Source of the DNA: Pseudacidovorax sp. RU35E
Lineage (GTDB): Bacteria; Pseudomonadota; Gammaproteobacteria; Burkholderiales; Burkholderiaceae_C
DNA: 64,000 bases
Assembly (NCBI RefSeq): GCF_900156165.1
Contig: NZ_FTMY01000012.1
Span: 62,001-126,000, forward strand
Direction: 5' to 3'
Below the pieces are notes generated by a model. It saw only the letters and a program-made list of their open reading frames with translations. It was not told where the DNA came from and did no database searches. Positions 1 through 8,162 of this stretch are shown in pieces (the stretch's first letter is position 1; every line of letters begins with the position of its first letter). A program made the position numbers and the translations under genes.

Positions 1-992
1 GCCACGCGAATCGCCTGGATCGCGCCCTTGATCGTGAGGTTGGGGTAGTACACGGTGTTGTGCCGCGCCATGCCCAGGATCTGCGCGGTGCGCTCATCGC
101 CGTAGCGGGCCTTCATCGCATCTTCATAACCCCGGATGCCCGAGTACTTGCTGTGGATGCTGAAGTGCACGCCCGAGAAGCTGTGGCCGTTGTCGTACAC
201 CCGCACGCCCATGCCGTCGAAGAACTGGTAGTCGGACATGAAGGGCACGAACTGCTCGATGGCCATGGGCTTTGGCGCATCGGCCGGCTGGCCGGCCCAC
301 ATGGACTTGGCGGTGCCGGCCGAGGATTCGTGCGCCACCATCGGGTGCATGGTGTCGTTGAGGTTCTCGACGAACATCTTCCAGTTGCACTGGTGCATGA
401 AGCGCAGGCACCCGCCGGCCACCTCCAGCTCTCCCTCGGGCGAGCGGTCGGCCATGTTGTCGATGGACGAGAGCGAGTTGCCGAAGTACTCCTCGAAGTC
501 CTGCCCCACGTCGTTGAGCTTGACGAAGATGAAGCCGCGGTAGAGCCGCACATGCCGCACCGGCACCAGGCCCTTGGACGCATCGCACTCCTTCAGCGCC
601 GTACCCTCGTAGCCGTTCTTGAGCGGAATGGCCAGCGGCGCGCCGTCGGTCTTGAAGGTCCAGGCGTGGTAGGGGCAGCGGAAGAACTTGCCCGTGTTGC
701 CGCAGGCGCCGTTGACGACGCGCGAGCCCTTGTGGGCACAGCGGTTCATCAGCACCTTGACGGTGCCGTCGGTGTGGCGCACCACGATCAGCGGCCGGCC
801 GGCGATGTCCACGGTGATGAAGTCGCCCGGCTTGGGCACCTGGCTGTCGTGGCCGGCGTAGTTCCAGGTGTTGGCGAAGAAGTGCTCCTGCTCCAGTTCG
901 AAGAGCTCGGGGCTGATGTAGAGGTCGCGGTGCACCTGCTGCGGCTGCACCAGGGCGCGGATCGCCTCGGGGTTGTCTCGGTAGCGTGTCAT
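1..992 (-). CDS. Rieske non-heme iron oxygenase, large (alpha) subunit, 3' end outside window
   Basis: This is the terminal oxygenase of a two-component aromatic-ring hydroxylating system: it activates O2 at a mononuclear iron using electrons delivered through its Rieske cluster. The reading frame opens at the ATG at 992 (MTRYRDNPEAIRALV) and is still open at base 1, so about 330 residues are visible and the C-terminus is missing. The Rieske ligands are seen as CAH then CPYH (about residues 83-105), spaced as in the family. The mononuclear iron motif is complete (E-x3-D-x2-H-x4-H, around ENLNDTMHPMVAH). The partner reductase is encoded 27 bases upstream in the same operon, behind the IorA/IorB-like pair. 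The substrate is not determined; an aromatic or indolic acid is inferred from the neighbours. Confidence 0.9.
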   Translation of the reverse strand, partial: MTRYRDNPEAIRALVQPQQVHRDLYISPELFELEQEHFFANTWNYAGHDSQVPKPGDFITVDIAGRPLIVVRHTDGTVKVLMNRCAHKGSRVVNGACGNTGKFFRCPYHAWTFKTDGAPLAIPLKNGYEGTALKECDASKGLVPVRHVRLYRGFIFVKLNDVGQDFEEYFGNSLSSIDNMADRSPEGELEVAGGCLRFMHQCNWKMFVENLNDTMHPMVAHESSAGTAKSMWAGQPADAPKPMAIEQFVPFMSDYQFFDGMGVRVYDNGHSFSGVHFSIHSKYSGIRGYEDAMKARYGDERTAQILGMARHNTVYYPNLTIKGAIQAIRV

Positions 993-1019
993 GGCATGCC
1001 TTCCTTGGATTCGTGGGGC

Positions 1020-2024
1020 CTACAGGTCCAGCACCAGGCGCGGGCCCTTGGCGCGGGAGATGCAGATCTGCATCACCTGGCCGCCGTCCTTCTCGGCCTG
1101 CGAGAGGACGTAATCGCGGTGGTCGACTTCGCCCTCGATCACCGGCACCGCGCAGACGCCGCATTCGCCGCGCTTGCAGTCGTAGAGCGGGTCGCAGCCG
1201 TGCGCGATCAGGCAGTCCAGGATCGTCTGATCGGCCGGGACGGTGAAGCGCTGGCCGGACTGCGCCAGCTCGACCTCGAAGGGCTGGTCGCCGGCTTCCA
1301 CGACCGGCGCGCTGAACAGTTCGAAATGCACCCGGCCCGGCGCCCAGCCGCGCGCCTGGGCGGCGGCGAGCACGGCATCGAGCAGCGGCTTGGGGCCGCA
1401 GACGTAGAGCGGCTCGTCCGACGCCATGCCATCGAGCAGCGCTGCGATGTCGAAGCCCTGGCCGCCGGCCTCGTCGTCGGCATGCAGCCGCAGGTCGGCA
1501 CCCAGCAGCGCCTGCAGTTCGTCGGCGAAGGCCAGCAGCGTGCGGCTGCGGCCGGCATAGTGCAGGGCCACCGGGCGGCCCTGGGCGCGGCAACGGGCCG
1601 CCATGCTTGCAAGCGGCGTGATGCCGATGCCGCCAGCCAGCAGCACGGCGCGGGCGGCATGGTCATCGAGCGGAAAGTCGTTGCGCGGTGCCTGGATGGT
1701 GAGGCGGTCGCCAGCTTGCAGGCCGTCGTGCATGAAGCGCGAGCCGCCACGGCCGCCCTCTTCCCGCCGCACCGCGATGGTGTAGCCCCTGGGTGCGAAG
1801 CCCGGCGTGCCCGCCACGCCTTCCAGGTCGATCAACGAATAGTGGCGCCAGTCGGCCTGCCCGTCGGGCAGTTGCACCTGCACCTGGATGTGGGCGCCCG
1901 GCGTCCAGCCCGGCAGGGCCGCACCTTCGGCATGTTCGAGCCGCAGCAGACGGATCAGCGGGTTGAGCAGGCGGGTCTCGGCCACGCGCAGCGGCAGGGT
2001 CGTGAGGACGGGCGATGCGGTCAT
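1020..2024 (-). CDS. PDR/VanB-family oxygenase reductase (flavin and 2Fe-2S)
   Basis: This 334-residue protein is the electron-transfer partner of the Rieske oxygenase. It moves electrons from NAD(P)H through a flavin to a plant-type 2Fe-2S cluster. The N-terminal half is a ferredoxin-reductase fold with the flavin-binding RHYSL motif and the GGIGITPL nucleotide-binding stretch; CGPKPLL closes the NAD domain. The C-terminal 85 residues form the 2Fe-2S domain with CKRGECGVC and a distal Cys in MQICISRAKGP. Length and domain order match phthalate dioxygenase reductase and VanB. It lies between the IorB-like gene (12 bases upstream) and the oxygenase (27 bases downstream) on the same strand, which supports one transcript and a dedicated pairing. 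Confidence 0.9.
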   Translation of the reverse strand: MTASPVLTTLPLRVAETRLLNPLIRLLRLEHAEGAALPGWTPGAHIQVQVQLPDGQADWRHYSLIDLEGVAGTPGFAPRGYTIAVRREEGGRGGSRFMHDGLQAGDRLTIQAPRNDFPLDDHAARAVLLAGGIGITPLASMAARCRAQGRPVALHYAGRSRTLLAFADELQALLGADLRLHADDEAGGQGFDIAALLDGMASDEPLYVCGPKPLLDAVLAAAQARGWAPGRVHFELFSAPVVEAGDQPFEVELAQSGQRFTVPADQTILDCLIAHGCDPLYDCKRGECGVCAVPVIEGEVDHRDYVLSQAEKDGGQVMQICISRAKGPRLVLDL

Positions 2025-2036
2025 GCGCGCTCCGTG

Positions 2037-3623
2037 TCAGGCCGGCAGGGCCATGGCAGCGACCGGCGGCGTGGCCTGGCCGGTCGCGGTGCCCGTGGTA
2101 GCCGCATGCTGCGCAAGCGACGCCTTCAGCGCATGGCCATGCTCGTCGGCCAACGCAGCCTCGCGCCAGGCGCGCAGCGTCGCCGGCGCCAACGTGGGCC
2201 CGGCCTGACGCCAGGCGGCGATGACGGTGTCGTAGTTGCGCACGCCGCGCTCGTGGGTGTCGCTGTAGCCCTTCACCAGCTTCTGGCAGCGGGCCAGTTC
2301 CACCGCGAGTTCCGGCGAGGCCGTGGCCGCCTCGCGCAGGCCGTGCAGCCATTGCTCGATGCGGCCGTTCTCTTCCGAGTAGCGGATGGTGCTGCGCCGC
2401 CAGCGGCGGGCGAAGGCCACGGCCGACAGCAGCAGGAAGCCATGCACCGAGCTGGTCTGCACCACGCGGCCCTTCTTCGTCATGCCCTCCACCAGCCGGC
2501 GCGGCGCGCCCGAGCCCATGAGCCAGCGGCCCATGCCGCCGGGCAGGGTCTCGCAGATCTCGCGCAGGCCGGGGTGCATGTATTCGTTGATGGCGATGAC
2601 CTGGTCGGCATTCACGCCGGTTTCCTGCTTCACACGGGCGAAGCGGCTGGAGCGGGTCTTGAGCTGGGCGACGCGGGCCGTGTCCTCGTAGCTCATCCAC
2701 AGGGCGAGGTGGCGGGCCGTCTCGCACGCCAGCGTGCGGGCCGCGTCGTCGGGCAGGCGGCAGACCTCGGCCATGCGGTCCAGGTAGAGCGCGGCATAGG
2801 CTACGTCCTGGTAGTCGACCAGGCGGCGCAGGCCCTCGAGCATCAGCGGCTGGGCCTGGACCGGAAACTCGCCGTACAGGCGCGTGAGCAGCGCCTGGAT
2901 GGCCGGATCGGCCGAAGTCGCGCGCGGCGCCGTGGGCGCCACGGGCTCAGCCTGCGCCGCAGTCTCGCCGGCCTGCGCCCGCGCAAATGCCGCGCCGAAA
3001 GCCTTGAGACTGGGCTTCACCCCCACCCCGCCGCGCTCGATGGTCGCCTCGAACTGTTCCCGTCCGAACGGCAGCACGCCGGTGCCCGCCAGCGCGCCGA
3101 AGAGCACGGCGCTGATCACGCTGCCGTTCTGCGCCGCGGCCTCGGCCATGTCGAAGCGCACGAAGCGCTGCGCCGCCTGCTCGGCATGGGCCAGCAGCTG
3201 CGTGCTGTCGACCCGGCCGTCGCCCATCGCGCTCTTCTCGGCGATGGAGTAGACGCGGTGCGTGGAGGCGACCAGCGTGGTGCGATCGGGCGTGACCAGC
3301 CCGCGCTGCACGGCGCGGCCGGCCTCCATCAGCTCGGAGCACAGCACCACGTCCACATCGCCGGGCAGCGGCATCAGCGCCAGCACGGGGTGCGCGCCGT
3401 CAGCATGGGCCTGCGCCTCGGGGTACATCTCGACGTAGTAGATGGTGGCGCCCGTGCGCTGGGCCACGCCCGGCACCGAGGTGGTCTGCGCGATCCAGCC
3501 GTTGGCCTCGCCCAGGTCCACCAGCCAGTCGGCCAGCACGCCGCCGCCCTCGCCGCCCATGGCGAGGATGGCAATCTTGATGGGTTGTTGGGGTTGTTGC
3601 GTCATCACGAGCTCGGGTTGCAT
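2037..3623 (-). CDS. iorB: Indolepyruvate oxidoreductase beta-subunit family protein with long C-terminal extension
   Basis: This is the gamma-domain-like small subunit of a thiamine- and ferredoxin-dependent 2-oxoacid oxidoreductase. The N-terminal 190 residues carry the typical start (IKIAILAMGGEGGGVLADWL) and the segment VPGVAQRTGATIYYVEMYP. The remaining roughly 330 residues are the helical extension seen in the large beta-subunit family of proteobacteria (DUF6537 type), giving 528 residues rather than the roughly 200 of archaeal IorB. The start at 3623 overlaps the iorA-like stop in a TGATG, so the two subunits are translationally coupled; an in-frame ATG at 3605 is an alternative. Such enzymes act on aryl pyruvates, and homologues also occur in aromatic-acid degradation loci; the true substrate here is unknown. 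Confidence 0.85.
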   Translation of the reverse strand: MQPELVMTQQPQQPIKIAILAMGGEGGGVLADWLVDLGEANGWIAQTTSVPGVAQRTGATIYYVEMYPEAQAHADGAHPVLALMPLPGDVDVVLCSELMEAGRAVQRGLVTPDRTTLVASTHRVYSIAEKSAMGDGRVDSTQLLAHAEQAAQRFVRFDMAEAAAQNGSVISAVLFGALAGTGVLPFGREQFEATIERGGVGVKPSLKAFGAAFARAQAGETAAQAEPVAPTAPRATSADPAIQALLTRLYGEFPVQAQPLMLEGLRRLVDYQDVAYAALYLDRMAEVCRLPDDAARTLACETARHLALWMSYEDTARVAQLKTRSSRFARVKQETGVNADQVIAINEYMHPGLREICETLPGGMGRWLMGSGAPRRLVEGMTKKGRVVQTSSVHGFLLLSAVAFARRWRRSTIRYSEENGRIEQWLHGLREAATASPELAVELARCQKLVKGYSDTHERGVRNYDTVIAAWRQAGPTLAPATLRAWREAALADEHGHALKASLAQHAATTGTATGQATPPVAAMALPA

Positions 3624-5794
3624 CAGAAGGCCAGTCGCGCGCGGCGCTCGGCGTCGCGGCGCTGCATCCAGCCGATGACGGCGCCGCGCACGCGCTCGCG
3701 CAGCCGGTCCCAGCCGGTCGGGTTGCTCACCACCTGCGCCTTGTAGAAAGAGGGACACAGCACCGCGGCATGCGACACCTCGCCGCACACGCCGCAGCCC
3801 ACGCAGCTGTCCATCACGGCGGCCACGGGCTCCTGCCGCAGCGGATCGGGGTTGGGCTTGATCGACAGCGAGGGACAGCCCGACAGGCGGATGCAAGAAT
3901 GGTCGCCGGTGCAGGTGTCCGGGTCGACGCCGAACTTTTCGCGCACCATGCGCTTGCCGTCGGCGATGGCCTTGCGCAGCAGCGGCTTCTCGCGCCGCTG
4001 GCGGTTCAGCATGCACTCGGACTGGGCAATGATGACCTTGGGGCCCTTGTCCTTCGTGGTCAGCGCTTCCTTGAGCGTGTCGCGCATGCCGGCCACGTCG
4101 TAGGTGCGGCGCAGGGTCCTGACCCACTTGACGCCCACGCCGCGCACCGCCTGCTCGATCTCATGGCCAGTGCTGCGCGTGGCGTTGACGGCCTTGGACG
4201 ACAGGATGTCCTGCCCGCCGGTGGCCGAGGTGTAGTTGTTGTCGACCACCACCGTGAGGTTGTCGCTCTGGTTGAACACCGCGTTGGCGATGCCGCTGGT
4301 CAGGCCGTTGTGCCAGAAGCCGCCGTCGCCCATCACCGCGATGGCGCGCTTGTCGGCCTGGGTGTTGAGCGCCGCCGAACCGGCCGCGCCCAGGCCATAG
4401 CCCATGGTGGTGTTGCCGATGTTGAAGGGCGGCAGGATGGAGAACAGGTGGCAGCCGATGTCGGCCGACACATGGTGCTGGCCCAGCTCACGCTGCACCA
4501 GCTTCATGGCGCTGAAGATGGGCCGCTCGGGGCAGCCGGTGCAAAAGCCCGGCGGGCGCGCATGCACGCTGCGCTCCAGCGGCATGAGCTGCGCCTCGCT
4601 GATGAGCGGGATGATCTTGCGCGGCCGGGCGGGCACCTCCGCGGCCGGCGCGGCCTTGGGGGCCAGGCGGCCGTAGCGCTCGCAGAAGGCGCGCGTGCCG
4701 GCCATCACGGCCTGGGCGGTGTACTCGCCGGCCACAGGCAGCAGGTCCTTGCCGTGCAGCGCGGTGCTGCTGCCGGCCTGGCGCAGGATGGTGGCGATGT
4801 TCTGCTCGACGAAGTTGGGCTGCCCTTCCTCGACCACCAGCACGGCGCGCTTGCCCTCGCAGAAGCGCCGCACCTCGCTGTCGATGACCGGGTAGGCCAC
4901 GTTCATCACGTACAGCGGCACCCTGGAGCGGCCATACACGTCGGCCAGGCCCAGACGCTCCAGCGCGCGCACCTGCGTGTTGTAGCAACCGCCCTGCACG
5001 ATGATGCCGATGTCGTCCGCGCCCTCCGCGAAGAACTCGTTGAGGCCGCGCTCCTCGATGAAGCGCACGGCGGCGGGCCAGCGCTCCTTGATCTTCTCCT
5101 GCTCGTGCAGAAAGCTCGCGGGCGGCAGCACGATGCGGCTGACGTCGCGCTGCGGGTTCTCCAGCGCCTCCTTCAGCGTGAAGGCGGCGCGGCGGTTGTC
5201 GGAGGCGGTGAACTGCCCGTGCACGTGGCAGGCGCGGATGCGCAGCTGCAGCATCACGGGCGTGTTGCTCGCCTCCGACAGCTCGAAGCCGGTCTTCACG
5301 GCCTGCACGATGCTGGGCAGGTTGGGCCGCGGATCGAGCATCCACATCTGCGACTTCATGGCGAAGGCATGGCTGCGCTCCTGCATGATCGAGGAGCCCT
5401 CGCCGTAGTCCTCGCCCACGATGATGAGCGCGCCGCCGGTGACGCCGCCCGAGGCCAGGTTGGCCAGCGCGTCCGACGCCACGTTGGTGCCCACCGTGGC
5501 CTTGAAGGTCACGGCACCGCGCAGCGGATAGTTGACCGAGGCGGCCAGCGTGGCGGCGGCCGTGGCCTCGCTGGCGCTGTTCTCGAAGCGGATGCCGTGG
5601 TCGGCCAGGATGTCCTGCGCATCGGCCAGCACGTCCATCAGGTGCGAGATGGGCGCACCCTGGTAGCCGGCGACGTACGAAACGCCAGACTCCAGCAGGG
5701 CCTTGGTGACGGCCAGAATGCCCTCACCGCGAAAGGTCTCGCCTTCGGCAAGACGCAGCTTCTTCACTTCTTCGACGAACGAACGCTCGGCCAT
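3623..5794 (-). CDS. iorA: Indolepyruvate ferredoxin oxidoreductase alpha-subunit family protein
   Basis: This 723-residue catalytic subunit oxidatively decarboxylates 2-oxoacids, with thiamine diphosphate as cofactor and ferredoxin as acceptor. It opens with the pyrimidine-binding domain (GYQGAPISHLMDVL; FENSASEATAAATLAAS), and the thiamine-diphosphate motif lies at GDGGFWHNGLTSGIANAVF followed by DNNYTSATGGQ. The C-terminus binds iron-sulfur clusters: C-x-GDHSCIRLSGC and CVGCGVCGEVSHAAVLC. It is the first gene of the operon that continues with iorB, the reductase and the oxygenase, and it is divergent from the MarR gene with 142 bases between them. That gap carries a candidate operator. The enzyme is cytoplasmic and probably works with the next gene as a heterodimer. 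Confidence 0.9.
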   Translation of the reverse strand: MAERSFVEEVKKLRLAEGETFRGEGILAVTKALLESGVSYVAGYQGAPISHLMDVLADAQDILADHGIRFENSASEATAAATLAASVNYPLRGAVTFKATVGTNVASDALANLASGGVTGGALIIVGEDYGEGSSIMQERSHAFAMKSQMWMLDPRPNLPSIVQAVKTGFELSEASNTPVMLQLRIRACHVHGQFTASDNRRAAFTLKEALENPQRDVSRIVLPPASFLHEQEKIKERWPAAVRFIEERGLNEFFAEGADDIGIIVQGGCYNTQVRALERLGLADVYGRSRVPLYVMNVAYPVIDSEVRRFCEGKRAVLVVEEGQPNFVEQNIATILRQAGSSTALHGKDLLPVAGEYTAQAVMAGTRAFCERYGRLAPKAAPAAEVPARPRKIIPLISEAQLMPLERSVHARPPGFCTGCPERPIFSAMKLVQRELGQHHVSADIGCHLFSILPPFNIGNTTMGYGLGAAGSAALNTQADKRAIAVMGDGGFWHNGLTSGIANAVFNQSDNLTVVVDNNYTSATGGQDILSSKAVNATRSTGHEIEQAVRGVGVKWVRTLRRTYDVAGMRDTLKEALTTKDKGPKVIIAQSECMLNRQRREKPLLRKAIADGKRMVREKFGVDPDTCTGDHSCIRLSGCPSLSIKPNPDPLRQEPVAAVMDSCVGCGVCGEVSHAAVLCPSFYKAQVVSNPTGWDRLRERVRGAVIGWMQRRDAERRARLAF

Positions 5795-5857
5795 GTGACT
5801 GCTCTCCTGGGAAACGCCAACGGCGCTCCTGTCTGTGGGGTGGCAAGATGCAACTCT

Positions 5858-5877
5858 ATTTAGACCTGAATCTATTC
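5858..5877. promoter_or_regulatory. Candidate MarR operator between divergent iorA and marR genes
   Basis: An imperfect inverted repeat with arms TAGA and TCTA separated by six bases sits at 5861-5874. The flanking bases extend the dyad as A-n-TAGA/TCTA-n-T. It lies in AT-rich DNA midway between the two divergent starts, the usual place for a MarR-family dimer to repress both directions. No strong sigma-70 boxes are obvious, so the exact promoter geometry is not assigned. Confidence 0.35.
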
Positions 5878-5936
5878 ACAATCATGCATTACCCTAGCCA
5901 AGCAAACGGTATGCCAGCGGTAGGATCATTCCGGCC

Positions 5937-6413
5937 ATGACATTGCATACCCCCGAGTCGCGTCTGTTCGTCGACGATTACCTGCCAGCCCTGCTGGCGC
6001 AGGCCAGCCAGCTCATCTCGGGCGAGTTCCACAAGGTGGCCCGGGAACACGGCTTTTCGGTGTCCGAATGGCGTGTGATGGCCTCACTGGCCGACGGCGA
6101 GGCCATCAGCATCGGCGACCTTGCGCAGGTGACGGTGACCAAGCAGCCCACGGTCACGCGCCTGCTGGACCGCATGGAGGCCAAGGGCCAGGTGGAACGC
6201 CTGCCCCATGACAGTGATCGCCGCATCACGCTGGTGCGCATCACGCCCCGGGGCGCGGAAGCCGTGGCCCATCTGATGAAGCTGGCGCGCGAGCATGAGC
6301 ACCGCGTGCTTGAGCCCTTCGGGCTGCAGCGCGCGGAAGAACTGAAGAAGACGCTCAGGCAGATGATCGCGCTGCACGCGGACCAGGACGAAGAAGACGA
6401 AGCGGCGGAGTGA
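5937..6413 (+). CDS. MarR-family transcriptional regulator
   Basis: This 158-residue winged-helix protein probably represses the adjacent catabolic operons until an aromatic ligand binds. The recognition region reads QVTVTKQPTVTRLLDRMEAKGQVER and the wing is LPHDSDRRITLVRITPRG, the classic MarR signature (DxRx2 plus LT-like wing). Length is typical. It is divergent from iorA and convergent with the quinone-oxidoreductase-type gene, so it sits between the two catabolic operons and could control both. The start at 5937 gives the full N-terminal dimerisation helix. MarR proteins control several indole-acetate degradation loci, which fits the neighbourhood, but the ligand is unproven. Confidence 0.9.
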   Translation: MTLHTPESRLFVDDYLPALLAQASQLISGEFHKVAREHGFSVSEWRVMASLADGEAISIGDLAQVTVTKQPTVTRLLDRMEAKGQVERLPHDSDRRITLVRITPRGAEAVAHLMKLAREHEHRVLEPFGLQRAEELKKTLRQMIALHADQDEEDEAAE

Positions 6414-6492
6414 CCGGCGCTGGGCGCCCGGGAGTGCGGCGGCCACAGGCGCGCCAGCGCCGCGACGCAGGCGCAAGCGCAGGCGGGGGTCT

Positions 6493-7359
6493 TCAGTCGA
6501 AGGCAAGCACCGCCCTGCCGCGGTGCCCGCGCTGGGCGATCCAGGCCAGCGCCGCCGGCGCCTGCTCCAACGCGAAGCGCTGCGTGGCCAACGTCAGGGC
6601 GCCTGCGCGCAGCAGTTCCAGCAGTTGGGGCGCCGCCGCCCGCCCCTGGGCCTCGCGTCGGTACATGTTGAGCGGCAGCAGCCGCACGTCCCGCTGCATC
6701 AGCAGCGGCAGCGACAGGCCCACCTGTTCGCCGGCCGTGTAGCCCACCAGCACGATGCGACCGCCGGGGCTGACGGCGTCGAGCGACTGTTCGAGCACCG
6801 GGCCGCCCACGGTGTCGACCAGCAGGTCCACCGGCGAGTCGGGGCTTGGTGCGTCGACGACGGTCGCGCCCCAGGCGCGCGCCAACTGAGCGGTGATGCT
6901 GCCCACCGCGCCGCTCGCGCCGGTGACGCCCACCCGCTCGCCCGGCTGCAGATCCGCCACATGCCGCAGGGCCACCCAGGCCGATGTGCAGGGCGAGAAG
7001 AAGGCCGAGCCCAGCGCCATGTCCACGCCGTCCAGCAGCAGGCCGATGGCGTCGTCGGGCGCGTCGATCAGCACGCACCAGGTGCCATCGCGCCGCGTGC
7101 CCAGTCCGCCGCCGCGCAGCCACACGCGCGTGCCGGGCGCGAAGCGTTCCGACTGCACGACCACGCCGGCCGCCTCCACGCCGGGCGTGTAGGGCAGCGG
7201 TGGCGGCGACAGGAAGCCGCCCTTCATCACGGTGCGGTCCACATGCGCGACGGTCGCGGCGGCCGTGCGCACCAGCGTATGGCCGGGGCGCGGCTGCGGA
7301 TCGGGCCGCTCTTCCAGGACGGGCGCCTGGCCCCAGGCATGGACACGCCAGGCTTTCAT
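6493..7359 (-). CDS. Medium-chain dehydrogenase/quinone-oxidoreductase-type protein
   Basis: This 288-residue NAD(P)-dependent oxidoreductase belongs to the zinc-free MDR superfamily. The N-terminal GroES-like domain (MKAWRVHAWGQAPVLEERP to PYTPGVEAAGVVV) is followed by the Rossmann domain with GVTGASGAVGSITAQLARAWGATVV. It is shorter than the usual 320-340 residues, mainly in the middle and C-terminal segments, and no structural zinc cysteines are visible. The ATG at 7359 overlaps the stop of the upstream hydrolase gene (ATGA), so it is the last gene of a coupled four-gene operon. The substrate cannot be read from sequence. It ends 79 bases from the convergent marR stop. Confidence 0.85.
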   Translation of the reverse strand: MKAWRVHAWGQAPVLEERPDPQPRPGHTLVRTAAATVAHVDRTVMKGGFLSPPPLPYTPGVEAAGVVVQSERFAPGTRVWLRGGGLGTRRDGTWCVLIDAPDDAIGLLLDGVDMALGSAFFSPCTSAWVALRHVADLQPGERVGVTGASGAVGSITAQLARAWGATVVDAPSPDSPVDLLVDTVGGPVLEQSLDAVSPGGRIVLVGYTAGEQVGLSLPLLMQRDVRLLPLNMYRREAQGRAAAPQLLELLRAGALTLATQRFALEQAPAALAWIAQRGHRGRAVLAFD

Positions 7360-8162
7360 GGCGCAAGCCCCTCCAGGAAGGTGTGGACCGCAGCGGCAAA
7401 GGCGTCGGGCATCTGGTCGGGCAGCGGCACCATGCCGCCTTCGATGTCCACCCGCGTGGCGTGCGGCAGGTGGTGCATCAGCTCCTGCACATGCGGTGCG
7501 GCGAAGGGATCGGCCGTCGCACGCAGGATGCACACCGGCTGCGTGAGCAGGCCGATGCGCTCCTCCATGCGGTAGGCCGCCACGGCACGGTGGCCGGCCT
7601 CGGGGTCGACCACGGCCAGCGCGTCGCGCACGAAGGCTTCGAGCAGCTCGGGTCGCTGCGGCGGATAGAAGCCCTGGCGCCGCTGCCACAGCGCCATCAG
7701 GTGGCTGCCGTCGGTGCTGGGCGCCACCTCGTCGATGGGCGGCCGTTCGGCGCGGGCCTTGCGGAATGCGGCATCGGTGAAGGGCGTGGAGGACAGCACC
7801 AGCGAGGCCACACGCGCAGGGGCCAGCGCAGCCAGCTCGATGGCGACCACGCCGCCGGTGTGATGGCCGACCACATGCACACGCGGCAGCTGCAGCGCGT
7901 CGATCAGCTCGAGCGCCACCTGCGCGAAGTGTTCGATGGAGGCCGGCCCTTCGCCCGCCGCCGAGTCGCCGAAGCCGGCCGTGTCCATGGCGATGGCATG
8001 CCAGTGCTCGCCCAGCCGGGGCAGCACCGCCGCGTACTCGCGCCAGCTGCGCGGTGACTGGTGCAGCAGCAGCACCGCCGGTGCGGCCGGGTCGCCGCAG
8101 GCGGCATGGTGCACCTGGCCCACCGACAGGTCGGTGAAGGCGCGGCGGATGGCGAGGCTCAT
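7356..8162 (-). CDS. Alpha/beta-hydrolase-fold protein lacking the canonical nucleophile and histidine
   Basis: The 268-residue protein has the alpha/beta hydrolase layout: LLLHQSPRSWREY oxyanion region, MDTAGFGDSA, nucleophile elbow and late acid. However, the elbow is GHHTGG, so the nucleophile position (G-x-Nu-x-G) is His rather than Ser, Cys or Asp. The C-terminal segment normally holding the catalytic His reads DIEGGMVPLPDQMP, with no His. The late-strand Asp is kept (RATADPFAAP). It may therefore be a non-hydrolytic member, for example a lyase or decarboxylase-type enzyme, or a pseudoenzyme. The start at 8162 overlaps the upstream stop (ATGA), and its own stop overlaps the next start, so expression is coupled to the dehydrogenases around it. 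Confidence 0.85.
   Translation of the reverse strand: MSLAIRRAFTDLSVGQVHHAACGDPAAPAVLLLHQSPRSWREYAAVLPRLGEHWHAIAMDTAGFGDSAAGEGPASIEHFAQVALELIDALQLPRVHVVGHHTGGVVAIELAALAPARVASLVLSSTPFTDAAFRKARAERPPIDEVAPSTDGSHLMALWQRRQGFYPPQRPELLEAFVRDALAVVDPEAGHRAVAAYRMEERIGLLTQPVCILRATADPFAAPHVQELMHHLPHATRVDIEGGMVPLPDQMPDAFAAAVHTFLEGLAP

Noticed and set aside
60-3746. Long plus-strand open frame opposite the catabolic operon
   Set aside because: It is His/Arg/Ala-rich and lies antisense to four well-supported genes; such frames are common in high-GC DNA.
3770-5863. Plus-strand open frame of 697 codons opposite iorA
   Set aside because: Antisense shadow of the iorA-like gene with no domain similarity.
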